From Apodemus sylvaticus (taxonomy: Eukaryota > Chordata > Mammalia > Rodentia > Muridae), in contig NC_067474.1 in NCBI RefSeq assembly GCF_947179515.1, forward strand, positions 99,323,253-99,387,252: a stretch of DNA of 64,000 bases. Direction: 5' to 3'. The notes beneath the pieces were generated by a model. It was not told the DNA's origin. It did no database searches and saw nothing but the letters and a program-made list of their open reading frames with translations. Both the position numbers and the translations under genes were made by a program. Each line of letters opens with the position of its first letter. The first letter of the stretch is position 1. Below, one piece after another: positions 12,340-23,797 of this stretch.

Positions 12340-12506
12340 TTGGATATATTCTTAATATTTATGTATTTAATGTATGTGAGTATATTGTAACTATCTTCAG
12401 ACAACCAGAAGAGGGCATCAGATCCCTTTACAGATGGTTGTAAGCCACCATGTGGTTGCTGGGAATTGAATTCAGAACCTCTGAAAGAGCAGTCAGTGCT
12501 CCAGCC
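12340..12506 (-). repeat. B2 SINE, minus strand, abutting an L1 3' end
   Basis: Antisense B2: CAACCAGAAGAGGGCATCAG, CAGATGGTTGTAAGCCACCA, and TGTGGTTGCTGGGAATTGAA are near-consensus. Its head (right end) lacks about 20 bp of the tRNA-like box A region and goes from CAGTGCT to CCAGCC at 12506. The antisense L1 3' terminus follows directly at 12507. Confidence 0.9.
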
Positions 12507-13948
12507 GTATATATTCTTTATTTACATTTCAAACGTTATCCCCTTTCTCAGTTTCCCCACTCCCCTCCTGGATAAGGCCTATCCAATCCTCCCTCCCCCT
12601 ACTTTTATGAGGGTGTTCCTCTACCCACCCTACTCCACCCTCCCTGCCCTTGATTCCCCCACATTTGGGGCATCTATGGAGCCTTCATAGGACCAAGAAC
12701 CTCTCCTCCCATTGATGCCTGACAAGGCCATCCTCTGCTACATATGCAGCTAGAGCCATGTGTACCACTTGCTTGGGGGTTTAGCCCCGGGGAGCTCTGG
12801 GGGGACTGGTTGGTTGATATTGTTTTTCTTATGAGGTTGCAAACCCCTTCAGCTCAGTCATTTCTCTAACTCATCCACTGGAGACCCCACGCTCAGTCCA
12901 ATGGTTGGCTGTGAGCTTCTGCCTCTGTATTTGTAAGGCTCTGGCGGGGCCTCTCAAGAGACAGCCATATCAGGCTCCGTTCAGCAAGCATTTTTTGACA
13001 TCCACAATAGTGTCAGGGTTTGGTGACTGTATAAGGGAGGAATCCCCAGGTGGGGCAGTCTCTGGATGGCCTTTCCTTCAGTCTCTGCTCTACACTTTAT
13101 CTACATACTTGCTCCTGTGAATGTTTTGTTCCCCTTCTCAGAAGAACCAAATCACCCACACTTTGGTCTTCGTTCTTCTTGAGCTTCATGTGGTCTGTGA
13201 ATTGTATCTTGGGTATTCTGAGCTTTTGTGCTAATATCCACTTATCAGTAAGTGCATACCATGTGTGTTCTTTTGTGATTGGGTTACCTCACTCAGGATG
13301 ATATTTTCTAGTTCCATCCATTTGCTTAAGAATTTCATGAATTCATTGGTTTTTAATTGCTGAGTAGTACTCCATTGTATAAATGTACCACATTTTCTGT
13401 ATCCATTCCTCTGTTGAGGGACATCTGGATTCTTTCCAGCTTCTTACTATTATAAATAAGGTTGCCATGAACATAGTGGAAAATGTGTCCTTATTACATG
13501 TTGGAGCATCTTCTCGAGTATATGCCCAGGAGTGGTATGGCTGGGTCGTCAGGTAGTACTATGTCCAATTTTCTGAGGATCTGCCAAACTGATTTCCAGA
13601 GGGGTTGTACCAGCTTGCAATCCCACCAGCAGTGGAAGAATGTTACTCTTTCTGCACATCCTCACTAGCACCTGCTGTCACCTGAGTTTTTTATTTTAGC
13701 CATTCTTTCTGGTATGAGGTGGAATCTCAGAGTTGCCTTGATTTGCATTTCCCTAATAACTAAGGATGTTGAACATTTCTTTGGGTACTTCTCGGCCATT
13801 CAATATTCCTAAGTTGAAAATTCTTTGTTTAGCTCTGTAGCCCATTTTTAATAGGGTTATTTGATTCTCTGGAATCCAGCTTCTTGAATTCTTTTTGTAT
13901 GTTGGATATTAGCCCTCTTTTGGATGTAGAATTGGTAAAGATCTTTTA
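12507..13948 (-). mobile_element. L1 3' end (ORF2 C-terminus and 3' UTR), minus strand
   Basis: The right part (about 13,230-13,948) is antisense ORF2 C-terminal sequence, for example GTATATGCCCAGGAGTGGTA and AATTTCATGAATTCATTG. The left part is antisense L1 3' UTR, with the GTTCCTCTACCCACCC and CCATTGATGCCTGACAAGGC blocks. It ends in TTTATTTACATTTC with no poly(A) tract before the adjoining B2. It is non-functional. Confidence 0.93.
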
Positions 13949-14312
13949 AGTACTTAAATAGATCAATGTTATCAGCTATGGTATTGAAAGGATTTTATCT
14001 CTGAAGCTTACTATCACATCCCCAGCACGTGATAAAATATTTTCACAGGTTAATCCAGGTCAGCCTTCTCTGGTCAATGCTGCACTTCCCCTGACTATTC
14101 CCTAACACAATGCCCACAGACTACAGGACAGTTAACTGTCCCATTGTGACGTAAATCATAAGTCAGCAAGAGTGTTATTTGATCCAAAGAAGACAAAGAA
14201 GCTCTACAGGTCTAATGACCCTGCTCAGTGACCCTGCCCTCTGAGAAGTCTAAGCTTTGCAACGTCTCCCTTGAACATAGATAACATGCTATACATCTCC
14301 TTTCCCTCCCAG

Positions 14313-14422
14313 TGCAATGGGCCTTGCATAGGTCCTCGCCTTGCTGTGCAGCACAGACAGGTCTTCTGCCAGACCCGGGATGGCATCACCTTACCATCAG
14401 AGCAGTGCAGTGCCCTCCCCAG
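14313..14422 (+). CDS. Adamtsl1: Adamtsl1 exon completing a TSP1 repeat (partial gene)
   Basis: This 110-bp exon has acceptor CTCCCAG (ending 14312) and donor GTAAGA at 14423, entering in phase 0 and exiting in phase 2. It encodes CNGPCIGPRLAVQHRQVFC and then QTRDGITLPSEQCSALP. With EWAFSSWGQ from the previous exon this makes a TSP1 module of type WxxWGQCxxxC. The usual CGGG after the second cysteine is replaced by CIGP, a divergence I recall from mammalian ADAMTSL1 orthologues. The last two bases (AG) complete Arg with the G at 15082. Confidence 0.94.
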
Positions 14423-15081
14423 GTAAGACAAAGCCTTTGTCCTCCTTTACCCAACCCCAATATCAACAACACAAAGACACATTGACGTGCCTCCAATCTT
14501 ACACAAGGGGCCATCTCTCCTGCCCCCCTCCATCTTACCCTAAGTCCTTTGCCTCCTGTAATAGTGAACGTGTATTTGTTGAATGAGCCAGCCTGGGCTT
14601 TCTTCTCTCAGGAATGAAGTACACATCCTTTTATGAAGTGTTCTTCATAAAGAAAGCCTGACTCCACAAGAGATTCATACTTATCTCTAGGTGAGCAAGA
14701 CCTACACCATGGCCACCAGATTGCAAGAGCTCAACAAGTTCATCTTGCCAGCCTGTCTCTAGAAGTTAGGCCAATATGAAAACTTTTGTCCCTAGATCTC
14801 AACCTGTGCCTATCTGCTACACTTCCTTGTAGATGACCCCCTAGGAAAATGTCCCCTTGCCTCTACCTCTTAGCCCAAGATGAGACTCCAAGTTCCACCC
14901 TTGCGAGTCTCCAGGATGAGTAGAGCTTGTTCTCGGCTCATGGAGAGAAGGATGCTCCGGACAGTGCCCATTCATCCCTTAGCAGAGCAGAGATCGAGAC
15001 CTCAACTTACCTACATCTCTGAGTTTGTAGTTTTCAAATCTGGTTCCCACAGACCTTACCTTTGTCATTATCCTCCTACAG
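14423..15081 (+). other. Adamtsl1: Adamtsl1 intron
   Basis: Intron of 659 bp from GTAAGA to CCTACAG. I see no repeat or RNA gene inside it. Confidence 0.9.
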
Positions 15082-15302
15082 GCCTGTGAGCACCCAAAAC
15101 TGCTGGTCAGAGGCCTGCAGTGTACACTGGAGGGTCAGCCTCTGGACCCTATGCACAGCAACCTGTGGCAACTATGGCTTCCAGTCGCGGAGGGTGGAGT
15201 GTGTCCACGTGCGCACCAACAAGGCTGTGCCTGAGCACCTGTGCTCCTGGGGGCCCCGACCCGCCAACTGGCAACGCTGCAACATCACTCCGTGTGAAAA
15301 CA
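15082..15302 (+). CDS. Adamtsl1: Adamtsl1 exon: last TSP1 repeat (partial gene)
   Basis: This 221-bp exon has acceptor CTCCTACAG (ending 15081) and donor GTACGT at 15303, entering in phase 2 and exiting in phase 1. It begins PVSTQNCWSEACSVHWRVSL, which closes the previous module. It then forms a TSP1 repeat with LWTLCTATCGNYGFQSRRVE and the closing WQRCNITPCEN. NIT is a possible N-glycosylation site. The final A joins CT of the next exon to give Thr, leading into the PLAC domain. Confidence 0.95.
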
Positions 15303-16803
15303 GTACGTTCCAATCCCAAAGAACATTCTGCAAATTCCCCACAGGTCATCGGGTACAGAGGGCAAGCCCTGGGACCGAGCCTGAACACAGGGCACTGGAT
15401 CAAGTTCCCTAAGGATTGCGAGAGCTCGGGCCAGAATTGAACGTTTTAGGTGGGGTACATGGGTGTGTGCAAGGATGTGTGTACACATGTTCAGACCACA
15501 AAAGATGCCAGGATGTGCCCCAAGGGCTTCCTCTGTCTTCATCCTGAGCCCTAAGAGAGCCAAGGGCTGGATAAAAGTTGGCCTCCAACACACCTGCAGT
15601 CTACCTGGCTGGTGCCCACAGGGGAAGACTAAACAATGGTTCACAGAAACCAGGCTACTAAAGACAGAGCACTGTGAACCTTGAAGAAGCATGCAGAAAG
15701 CCTGCCGCTCAGCCAGCCCCGCACCCATCACTGTTCTGCTTCACACAAACAAGGGCCTGCTGACCCCCCCCCCTTCCCAGCCCACCAGCCCACGTACAGC
15801 CACTGGAAAGGAACAGGAGTCCGCCCGTGCCCCTGGGTTCTGACAGTCATCCATTCTCTCCATCCTCGGGTCTGGAGCCTCTCAGCCTCATACCAGTATT
15901 TGTATTCTAGTCAGGAAGGGATCCAGGCTCTCCTCCTTAGAACCCAAAACCCAAGTAGGAGAGATTTCCCCACAAAAAGTGATGATAAATCTTTGCAAAG
16001 AATAGACAATAAAAAATAGGAATCTAATTCCTCCCCCCTCACACACACACACACACAGTAAACTTCACCGAGCAGTCAGTTCCCAGCATGGAGGCAGAAA
16101 GCCTGTAGGCACACGGCCAAGCCCTTCCAGCACACGGGGAGATGTATGACGTATACTCTGGTAAAGTGCTGGTGCTCCTATCAGATGCTTGCCATGATCG
16201 CCAAGTACTGGCTCACAGTGCAAGGAGTTACAAAGCTTACCAGCTGCACCCGTGGCCAAGAACCGAAATGCCAGTGTCTGGAAGGCCTGGTGTGCTGAAG
16301 AACAGGAGGCCTGGATAAAGGAAAGAAGGCTGAACAGGGAGAGGTCCAAGCACCTGAGGATATGGACCTTCAACCAAGTCCTTGCTTGCATGCTCTCTCA
16401 CAAGGACCAGAATTCTGTCCTTCTGGAAACTTCTCCCTCTAAAATAACAAAAGCACATGGGGAGAGAAAAGCAAGCAGGGAGATGAGATTATTCCAAGAG
16501 GAAGGAGATTAAATCTACCAGTCTGAAGGAGCAGTAGCTATCAGAAGGAAGCAAAGGCAGTCCTGAGATAGCTCCCCCCACCCTCCCTGCCCCATCAATC
16601 AGCCAAAGAGCTGCAGGCTGGTTGGGAGGGGATGGCCAAGGGCTGAGCGCGGCCAGAAGGAAGGCTGTCCAGAGGGGCTGGAGAGCCACGGCTGGGTAGA
16701 GCCCACCGGCAGCTTGCCGAGCGTTTGCTTAGGCTGCTCAGCCGCATGAACCTCTGTTTCATGTCTCCTTTCTGTCCCCCCTCCTCCCCTCCTGCTTTCC
16801 CAG
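15303..16803 (+). other. Adamtsl1: Last Adamtsl1 intron
   Basis: Intron from GTACGT to a pyrimidine-rich tract (CCCCTCCTCCCCTCCTGC) and CCCAG at 16799-16803. It contains a C-rich run near 15765 and a short (CA)n at 16038-16059. The open frames in both strands have no recognisable product and are rejected. Confidence 0.9.
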
Positions 16804-16910
16804 CTGAGTGCAGAGACACCACCAGGTACTGCGAGAAGGTGAGACAGTTGAAACTCTGCCAGCTCGGCCAGTTCCGATCTCGCTGCTGTGGAACGTGTGG
16901 CAAAGCATGA
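16804..16910 (+). CDS. Adamtsl1: Adamtsl1 terminal coding exon: PLAC domain and stop
   Basis: The acceptor is TTTCCCAG before 16804 and the stop is TGA at 16908-16910. The peptide (T)ECRDTTRYCEK, then RQLKLCQLGQFRSRCCGTCG and KA, has the six cysteines of a PLAC (protease and lacunin) module. PLAC domains close many ADAMTS, ADAMTS-like and papilin proteins. The domain ends two residues before the stop, as expected for the full-length secreted form. The frame is open across all six exons with no in-frame stop, so this allele appears intact over the sequenced part. Confidence 0.96.
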
Positions 16911-18608
16911 AGACAGGGCGCAGGGCTGAACTCTGCCCTGGCCACACAAAGGACTCATACAACCCACCTTGGACATGACTTACGCTTTCTTCCTTTTATT
17001 TATTTATTTGCCCCTCCCCACACACCCATGTCCACCTGCACCCGTGCTCCTGAGGACCTTGGCATGCTTTCTTATTCGGTTAGCTGGAGGCAAGTGTTGT
17101 GAACAGAAAAAGAGATGTCTACAGGAGGGTTGCAGAGCAGGCCAGGCAGACAGCAGCTCCCTTGCAGAGCTGGCTCTTTCCCGATCAGGGTCTCAGAGAC
17201 ACAGGAAGAGCAAGCCATAATCTATAGGGACAGCAAGGTGTTTATAACACATGTACAGGCACAGGCCAAATCAGGAGTGCCGTTCCTATGTTTCCTGGTG
17301 GTAAGAACAGGGGAGCAGCATACTAGAGCAGAAACCAGGCTAGAATCCAGTTCTTCTGGTGGCAGGGTGGGAAACCAAGAAAGAAGAGAACTGAGCTGTG
17401 GGCAGGTGAGTTACGACAAGAGAGACAAGCCAAATAGGCAGAAGGCATACAGCTACTCATTAGACAGAGGTCAGAAGACTGAGGAAGGGAAGGGAAGCTT
17501 TGGTGTGCTCCTCAGTGGGAGCAGCTTGCAGGCTGGAGAGATTTCCAAGCAGCCACATGAGACCCATTTGACAAGCCTGTGCCCTGGTACATGTGCACCG
17601 TCCTGTATGTCCAACAGGGTGCTGAATGACACGAGGTATGCCCTTCATGTGGTTATACAAGTGTCTCCACCCCTCTTCCGTCCAGTGACTTTTGAGTCTG
17701 CAGCTGTGGAAAACCCAACAAGGGGTCATCAGGGTCTGGCTGTGAAGTCAGGCTGTCCCTGGCATCTCCTTACTTAAATCAAGGGCCACTAGACCTGAAC
17801 TAACTGCTGCTGTGGGCAGGAGCACTCCTGGTTTTCCACCTGAATGACTTTGCTGCTCCTTGTTGAGCCAGGGACTAGAACACAGCTCACAAAGGATTCA
17901 TTAAGCAACCTGTTTGCTGGCAAACATCTACAGGGTGTGAGAACTCTTGCCACCAGAGCTAACCAGAGAGCAGGAGAGGACAGAGGGGTCTTGCACGCCC
18001 ATAGTGTGCATTCTCTCCCAGCCATCACACTTTGGGCCTGGGAGTCCTTCCTGAACCACAGAGGAGCTACTCACTGTGCACCCTGTTGATGCAGCAGGCT
18101 GGGAGTAGGGAGTGTGATAAGGTGCTATGGCAAAGCCAGAAGATAGCTAAAGACTCACAAGACAGCCCTTGAAAGCTTTGTAACCATCCTCCCAACTACA
18201 CAAATACTATGGTAATTAGCACACCAGACTGGGGGAATGGACCACTCAGCAGGCTAAGCAGCAAACATAATTCAGCAACCCGCATCAGCTACGGCTATGG
18301 CTAAAACAGAAGCCCTTGGCAAATCCTCAATCTGCAGAGAAGCTTCAATCGTAATATTTGCTTCCTTCCTAAGCAGCCTTGGTTTAGCAGACGAGGCAGG
18401 CAGAGCCCAGCAGCCATCAGATAAGCCGCCCCTCACAAACACACTCACCAAATGCTGTCACCCCAGGGCCACCACTGACATCAGGGCTGCATTTGCCAGC
18501 CAGCCTGGAAGTTAAGTTTCGAAGAAGACTATGATGTTAATCTGTGTGTTCTTAGGGGCGCTATGGACAATTAGAGTAGGCCTCTTCCTCATCACAAAAA
18601 TAGGCTCT

Positions 18609-18614
18609 AATAAA
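18609..18614 (+). promoter_or_regulatory. Adamtsl1: Candidate poly(A) signal AATAAA
   Basis: Canonical AATAAA 1.7 kb past the Adamtsl1 stop, followed by GT/T-rich sequence (AATTGTGTTATT) that could serve as a downstream element. Confidence 0.45.
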
Positions 18615-19393
18615 TTGTGTTATTAAAAGTCAGTGTAATGTTTATTTAAAATTAAAGAGAGTGTTTCTATGTATATCTTTTGTGAATATTTATTAGGATT
18701 TCTTGTATTAAAAAGTGCAATATTAGTAATTGTCATCCAGAAAAACAACTCTTTGGGGGATTTTATTAACTTCCTGCAGCTGTTGTTCCTAAAAACTCTG
18801 TGGCGATAATTGTATTTTTCCTAATTTTAAAAGAAACAAAACAGATGTTTAACTCTGATCACTGTGTACAGAGTACCTTGTAAAAGCTAGTGTGGGATTG
18901 GGGGAGGGCAATGGAGTCGGTTTGTTTGTGACACTAGTTATACAGAAAACGAACACAATCCTGTAATACTAATACAGTTGATTAGTTCAGGAGCTATTAA
19001 AAATTGGTGGTCAGTGTTTGAATTCTAAAAAGCGGGCCCCTTCCATCTCTGCCACCTGTCAGAACGAGGTTGGGAAGTGCCTTTCAGAACTAGCTGGAGC
19101 GCTTAGGTTTGGAGTGGAGAGCAGGTGCTCCTTGCATGACGTGAATGTACATTTAATATTTGTTCTGTGAATTGCGACTCAGCAGTACCACAAATTATCG
19201 GGGCTGCTGGATGATGCAGAAGGAGACACTTCCTCCTCAAACACACAAAACTGTATTTATATTTTTTGTACAGATAATACAGCTTATTTATTTAAATCAT
19301 GGTGTCAGCGTCTCTGTGAAATTCATTCTCTTCTTACTTTCTGCAAGGGGTGAAGAAAAACCCTGTTTACTGATTGGGTGGTTCGCAACCAAT

Positions 19394-19399
19394 AATAAA
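19394..19399 (+). promoter_or_regulatory. Adamtsl1: Candidate distal poly(A) signal AATAAA
   Basis: Canonical hexamer about 2.5 kb past the stop. It lies at the end of the AT-rich, transposon-free stretch, which makes it a plausible main cleavage signal. Confidence 0.5.
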
Positions 19400-19420
19400 T
19401 ATCTTCCTGAAATGGAGGGA

Positions 19421-22400
19421 TTGCAGCTTTTGGCCTTCCTCTATGAAGCTGGGGTCCATGCTCAGGAAGGCCAGCTCAGTACATGAACTCAGAAGACAGG
19501 CAATGGCAGGTGTGTGCACGGTCCGGCTGAGTACTGTCTAACCAAAGGACCAGTCATCTCATTGACAGCCCTAGGAAGGAGACCACAAGAAAGCCACAAG
19601 TACGTTCTGGAAGAAGAGCAAGGAACAGTGTCTCAGGATAGATGAAGATTCCATGGTGGCTTCTAGCCAGGAGATGTGCACAGAAGGAGGCAGCCATGGG
19701 ATGGAATGTTGGTTATGCATTGTAGGTAGAGAATGAGCGTCATGGATCACTACATTTAATCCCCATGCAACTCTGCAATTATTCTCATGTGCACAGGCCG
19801 CCTTGACACACACACACACACACAAGCCATTTCCCACGGCTTTGAGGTAACTAGAAGATAACAGTTATACAACATTGTATGCACCATTATGAGAACTGTT
19901 CTTCTGACCCAAAATCAACTGTTCTGGTTTACAGGGCTCAGACTCCTACATCCCTATTTTTAACAGATTTTTATAGCAATAGAGCTGCTGTGTAGTAGCC
20001 ATAAAAGCTGCAAGCACATTTGTAAAGTTCTTCCTAGAGAGATCTAGTCAAAGGGCAATATGTCCCCAGGCCTGGAAGATGTTCACGCAGTACCATTGTG
20101 AGAGAGGCTCCAAAACTGCACCCCCAAATCTCCACCCATGACACACATAGCACCCTCAAAGCTGAACTCTAGACTGTTTTCTAGAAACTTACCCCAACAC
20201 ATCCATTCCTATTGAGTAGTGTTAACAATACACCTGAGAGCTCTTCTTCATTCTCCCATTATTTTCTCAGAAGCTTTAGCTTCTGCTCAAATATATATAT
20301 TTATAAATGCATCTATAAATAATCACTAGCAGCTAATGTCCCTCAGCAATACTGAAAGTTGTCAAAGGGAAAACCCAAGAAGACTCGAGAGACAGGGAGG
20401 CCTCAAACACATGTACAGAAAAGCCTCCAACGTCAGTCACAGATCCCAATAAGAAAACAAGATACCATAGACTACAGCATAAACGCCTGGAAACTTGACC
20501 ACCAACTGTCTTAGGGTCATTGGTCATCATTCTAAAGGTCTTGCCGGTCCTTGTAAGCAGCCAAAACAAACTAAAGGGTCCCAGAAATAATGCAGGACAT
20601 GAGGATGAGAATGGTCAAGTGTCACCAAAGTGATTCAGCCTCATCGTCTATAAAGGCAGCACACCACATAGGATGCAGGATGTTAAAAATGCTAATTAGC
20701 TCAGGCTCAAGAATTATCAGGTGCTGCATGTGCTGAAGGACTCGTTGAGGATAATTGTTTTTATCATCACATCCAAACCAACCCTGGAATGGCAGGGAGA
20801 TGAAAGACAGTTCGGGCTACTTTGTGTTATTTCCCGCTGTCGCCTCTGTTTCCATTTTGGACTGAAAAGGAAGCCAGTCTTTCTTTCAAAGCTTAGTGAT
20901 GCCCAGTAGAATAAACAATAAAGACATTCGTGATCAAGTTCCAAGCTCTGTGTCTTAGAGGGAAAAAAGATCAAAGCATTTAGCCAAGTCAGACCCACGA
21001 AAGCCCCAACAAGCACTGAGAACTATTTCCCAGAGCAAACGTTATCTTAGAACCTCAGTGTAAAGCCTGCTCTGAAGTCAACATACCCAAATGTATACAT
21101 CACTACTGTTTCCTCTGAAGTTACCGTAAAACATGGGAAAGTACTCACAAGCAAATATACAAATACAGCATGAGCGAAAAAAAGAGACAGCTCACTTTTT
21201 TCCGCTACTGCCTATGTCTTCATGCTGCAAATAAGATGGGAGGGAATAATTCAACTTAACTGTTCTCAGCTAATTCCAGACATGCTGTAATCTATGAGGT
21301 TCCCTAGAGTAGTCAAGGTCTTCCACAAAGGACAAGAAGATGGCTGTGGAGAGAAGAGGAGAGCACTGTTCAGAACAATGAAAGAATCCTGTTTTGTGAA
21401 CTAGCTTATAAACAGCAAAACAAACCCTTTCATCCCTCTCTCACCTCATTTCATCCAGTGAGCTAGCTAAGCTAAAGACTTGATGATTCAGACTCAGTAT
21501 ACATCAGATATAAGTTAAATCAGAGAAAGCGATCTGTCCACGTCACACATTGCCAGTTAGGAAAAGACCAGTGTTGATACAGCCTTGAAATAAACAGTAA
21601 GGAAGCAAATATAACAAGAATTTGACCAAACTTGACCCAAAATCTTCCTCTGCTCCCTCCCACTCACCCTTCTTGTCCACTTAGGGATGATCTAACAGGT
21701 CAAGTCTAGATCAACGTGTCATAAAGTTTGTCAAAAACTGTTGTCCTTAGCTTTCCTTAGCTTCTTTCACACAGCACACCAAAGTTTTAATTTTCTTTGT
21801 TAATAACCCTACATTAAAGGCAGATATTGGCAACCAGTCTTTTGCGGAAAAAGAGCTGGGTTGTCACCCTGCTTGTCAACCAGAAGTTTATAGTTTTACT
21901 CAGATGGCTTCTGTGAGACACCTGGTCCCAATCAACCGCATAATGTCATGCCTCTGATAAGACAATATACAGCTGTCACTCACTCCTGTGTTTTCAAAAG
22001 GCAAAATTCATATCCAACCAAGCATTTCCCAGGCTACCCCTAACGATATGGTTTATATATATGTAAACAGAAGTTAAATGTACAGTTTTATGTGAGTTAG
22101 AAAAGGCAGACAATGGGGAATGGTTCTCTTGCCGAACGTAAATAATATTTGTATAAACGGAGTGCTTAAAGCCTCAGAGATTGAGCAGTCAGCACTCAGA
22201 CCAGAGAGTATGCTGGGAAATGGCCCCCTCCTCTGGGGCCTCATGTTATCCAGGGTTGACCTTGCTATGAATCCCACGAAGGATAGCAGACAAGCTGTGA
22301 ACGACGTTGTTACCAGGTAAGCCACTCCACACAATGTTTAATGGTGGGGGTCAAGAGGTGTGTCATGCCTTGGCGCTCCACCCCTCAGTCCCACTACAGC

Positions 22401-23408
22401 TGTTTTCTTAGGGAGCAGTTGAAAGGTCAACAAATGGCTTAGCTGAGGCCAGTGAAGGGAGATAAAGTTGTTCCATCCATCATCTGTATACATCCTGTTC
22501 TGTGGCCATAGATCAATAGGTAATAATGCAAAGGGCATATGGCAGAAGCCAGCTCCAAGGATTCCCACCCTGAATTTTTCCACTTATACAGACCCCTCCC
22601 TCCTGGAATGGAATGGAAAGATACTCACCTAAAAGCAAGACCCCATAACCAACTCTCCCATTCATTTGCAAGGCGAGGTTCTGCTTTGCCCCTGTTGCGG
22701 CAGGCATGGAAGACAAATCCAAGCCTTCATCTGTGCCAGGGATTCTCACTCTGCCTTTTCTCTGCCTGATGAGCCTCTATGCTTCTCAGTCATCTCTGCT
22801 TTCCTGACTCCCTGCCCCTTGTCCCATCACACATGCCTTTCCTTGCTTTCGCCCTTTTTACTAAAGCCATCAACTCCAGACCCACCAATGTAAACCTGAG
22901 CACCCCATCCCTGGGTTTAGAGACACTGCAGTCCACCTGGGGCAACACAGCCCACAACAGATGCCAATTCATCCTATTTCAAATGAGAAGTCTGCTGTGT
23001 TCTGGGGACGGCTCCAGGGCTTCTTCCCACAGCCTCCAGCATGCAAACCCTGCCCCATTCTCCTCCTCCACAGGTTTTTGCAAAGTTCGCCTAACTACAA
23101 AGTTCGCCCTTTAAATTCACTGTGCTCTCCTCCAATCCATGTCAACTTAAGACAGAACTGTTGTTCTCTCTGTAGAAACCTCAGTATAGATTCATGTTTA
23201 TGGAAATAAATTAAATGTATATCCTGGAGATAGTTCCCCAACAAGTGCAATACGTCATCATAATCCGCCTCCAGAAGTAAACATTGCAAGCGCTTCAGAT
23301 ATTGTTACAAAGCAGAGCCAGCCATTTGGTTATACAATCTTCACTAATTAGCTTTAGACTTGGAAAGAACATAGTAACATGACTGTTCTGGCACAAATAT
23401 GCTAAGGT
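19421..23408. other. Intergenic region, no gene recognised
   Basis: Mostly unique-looking DNA between the convergent genes, with a short (CA)n at 19805-19823. Open frames are short and lack recognisable motifs. I cannot support a gene, RNA or named repeat here. Confidence 0.6.
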
Positions 23409-23797
23409 TCTAACTGCTGTGGCTAGAATGTGCCCCTTCAAACTTCAGGTGCTGCTGCCACTGGGAGGGTCCTAAGAGGGAGCACTTTCTAAGAGATAAT
23501 CATGACAGCTCCTCCTCAAATGACTGGGAGCAGGAATAGCAGTCCAGAAAAAGGAGCTTGACAGACTAAATTTTTTTTTGCCTTTCCAAGCTTCTGCCAT
23601 GGGAGAACACAATGTCCTTTACAAGGATACAGCATTCGAAGTGCCATCTTGGAAGCCAAAAGCAGCTCCCGGAGAGCACTGGCGACTTGGCCCTTGGCCT
23701 TCCTAACTTCTGGAACCATGAGAATATATATATATTTGAATTTGTTTTTTGTTAAGTACCCATTCTGCTGCATTCTTATAACAGAAATAGATTAAGC
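23409..23797 (+). mobile_element. MLT1-like MaLR solitary LTR (old)
   Basis: It begins with a GCTGTGGCTAGAATGTGCCC-type start and a CCTTCAAA motif. It ends with AACTTCTGGAACCATGAG, GTTAAGTACCCATTCTG and TTATAACAGAAATAGATTAA. This order is characteristic of mammalian MaLR LTRs. It is highly diverged, and no internal coding sequence is seen. Confidence 0.65.

Larger units (their letters stand above)
6876..14312 (+). other. Adamtsl1: Large Adamtsl1 intron, rich in transposable elements
   Basis: The largest intron in the window (about 7.4 kb) runs from GTGAGG to CCCAG. It contains a TTGG microsatellite, L1 fragments on opposite strands (8003-9138 plus, 12507-13948 minus), a B1 at 10511-10660 and B2-type SINEs at 11115-11280 and 12340-12506. 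The rest (9140-10510, 10660-11115, 11280-12340) is AT-rich, and I see no gene in it. Confidence 0.9.
16911..19420 (+). other. Adamtsl1: Adamtsl1 3' UTR (inferred extent) with candidate poly(A) signals
   Basis: No splice signal is needed after the stop, and the sequence stays largely free of transposons up to about 19.4 kb. Candidate AATAAA signals lie at 18609-18614 and 19394-19399. The AT-rich segment 18600-19420 looks like a distal 3' UTR with U-rich and TTTATT elements. The end point is inferred. Open frames inside, including a 220-codon one at 17115-17777, lack any recognisable similarity. Confidence 0.6.

Noticed and set aside
15285..15731. 148-codon minus-strand frame
   Set aside because: It begins opposite the end of an Adamtsl1 exon and runs through its intron. 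No motif is seen, and it is not a plausible gene.
17115..17777. 220-codon open frame on the plus strand
   Set aside because: It lies in the inferred Adamtsl1 3' UTR, has no recognisable domain and no retroposed-gene features, and it overlaps other open frames. Chance is the simplest explanation.
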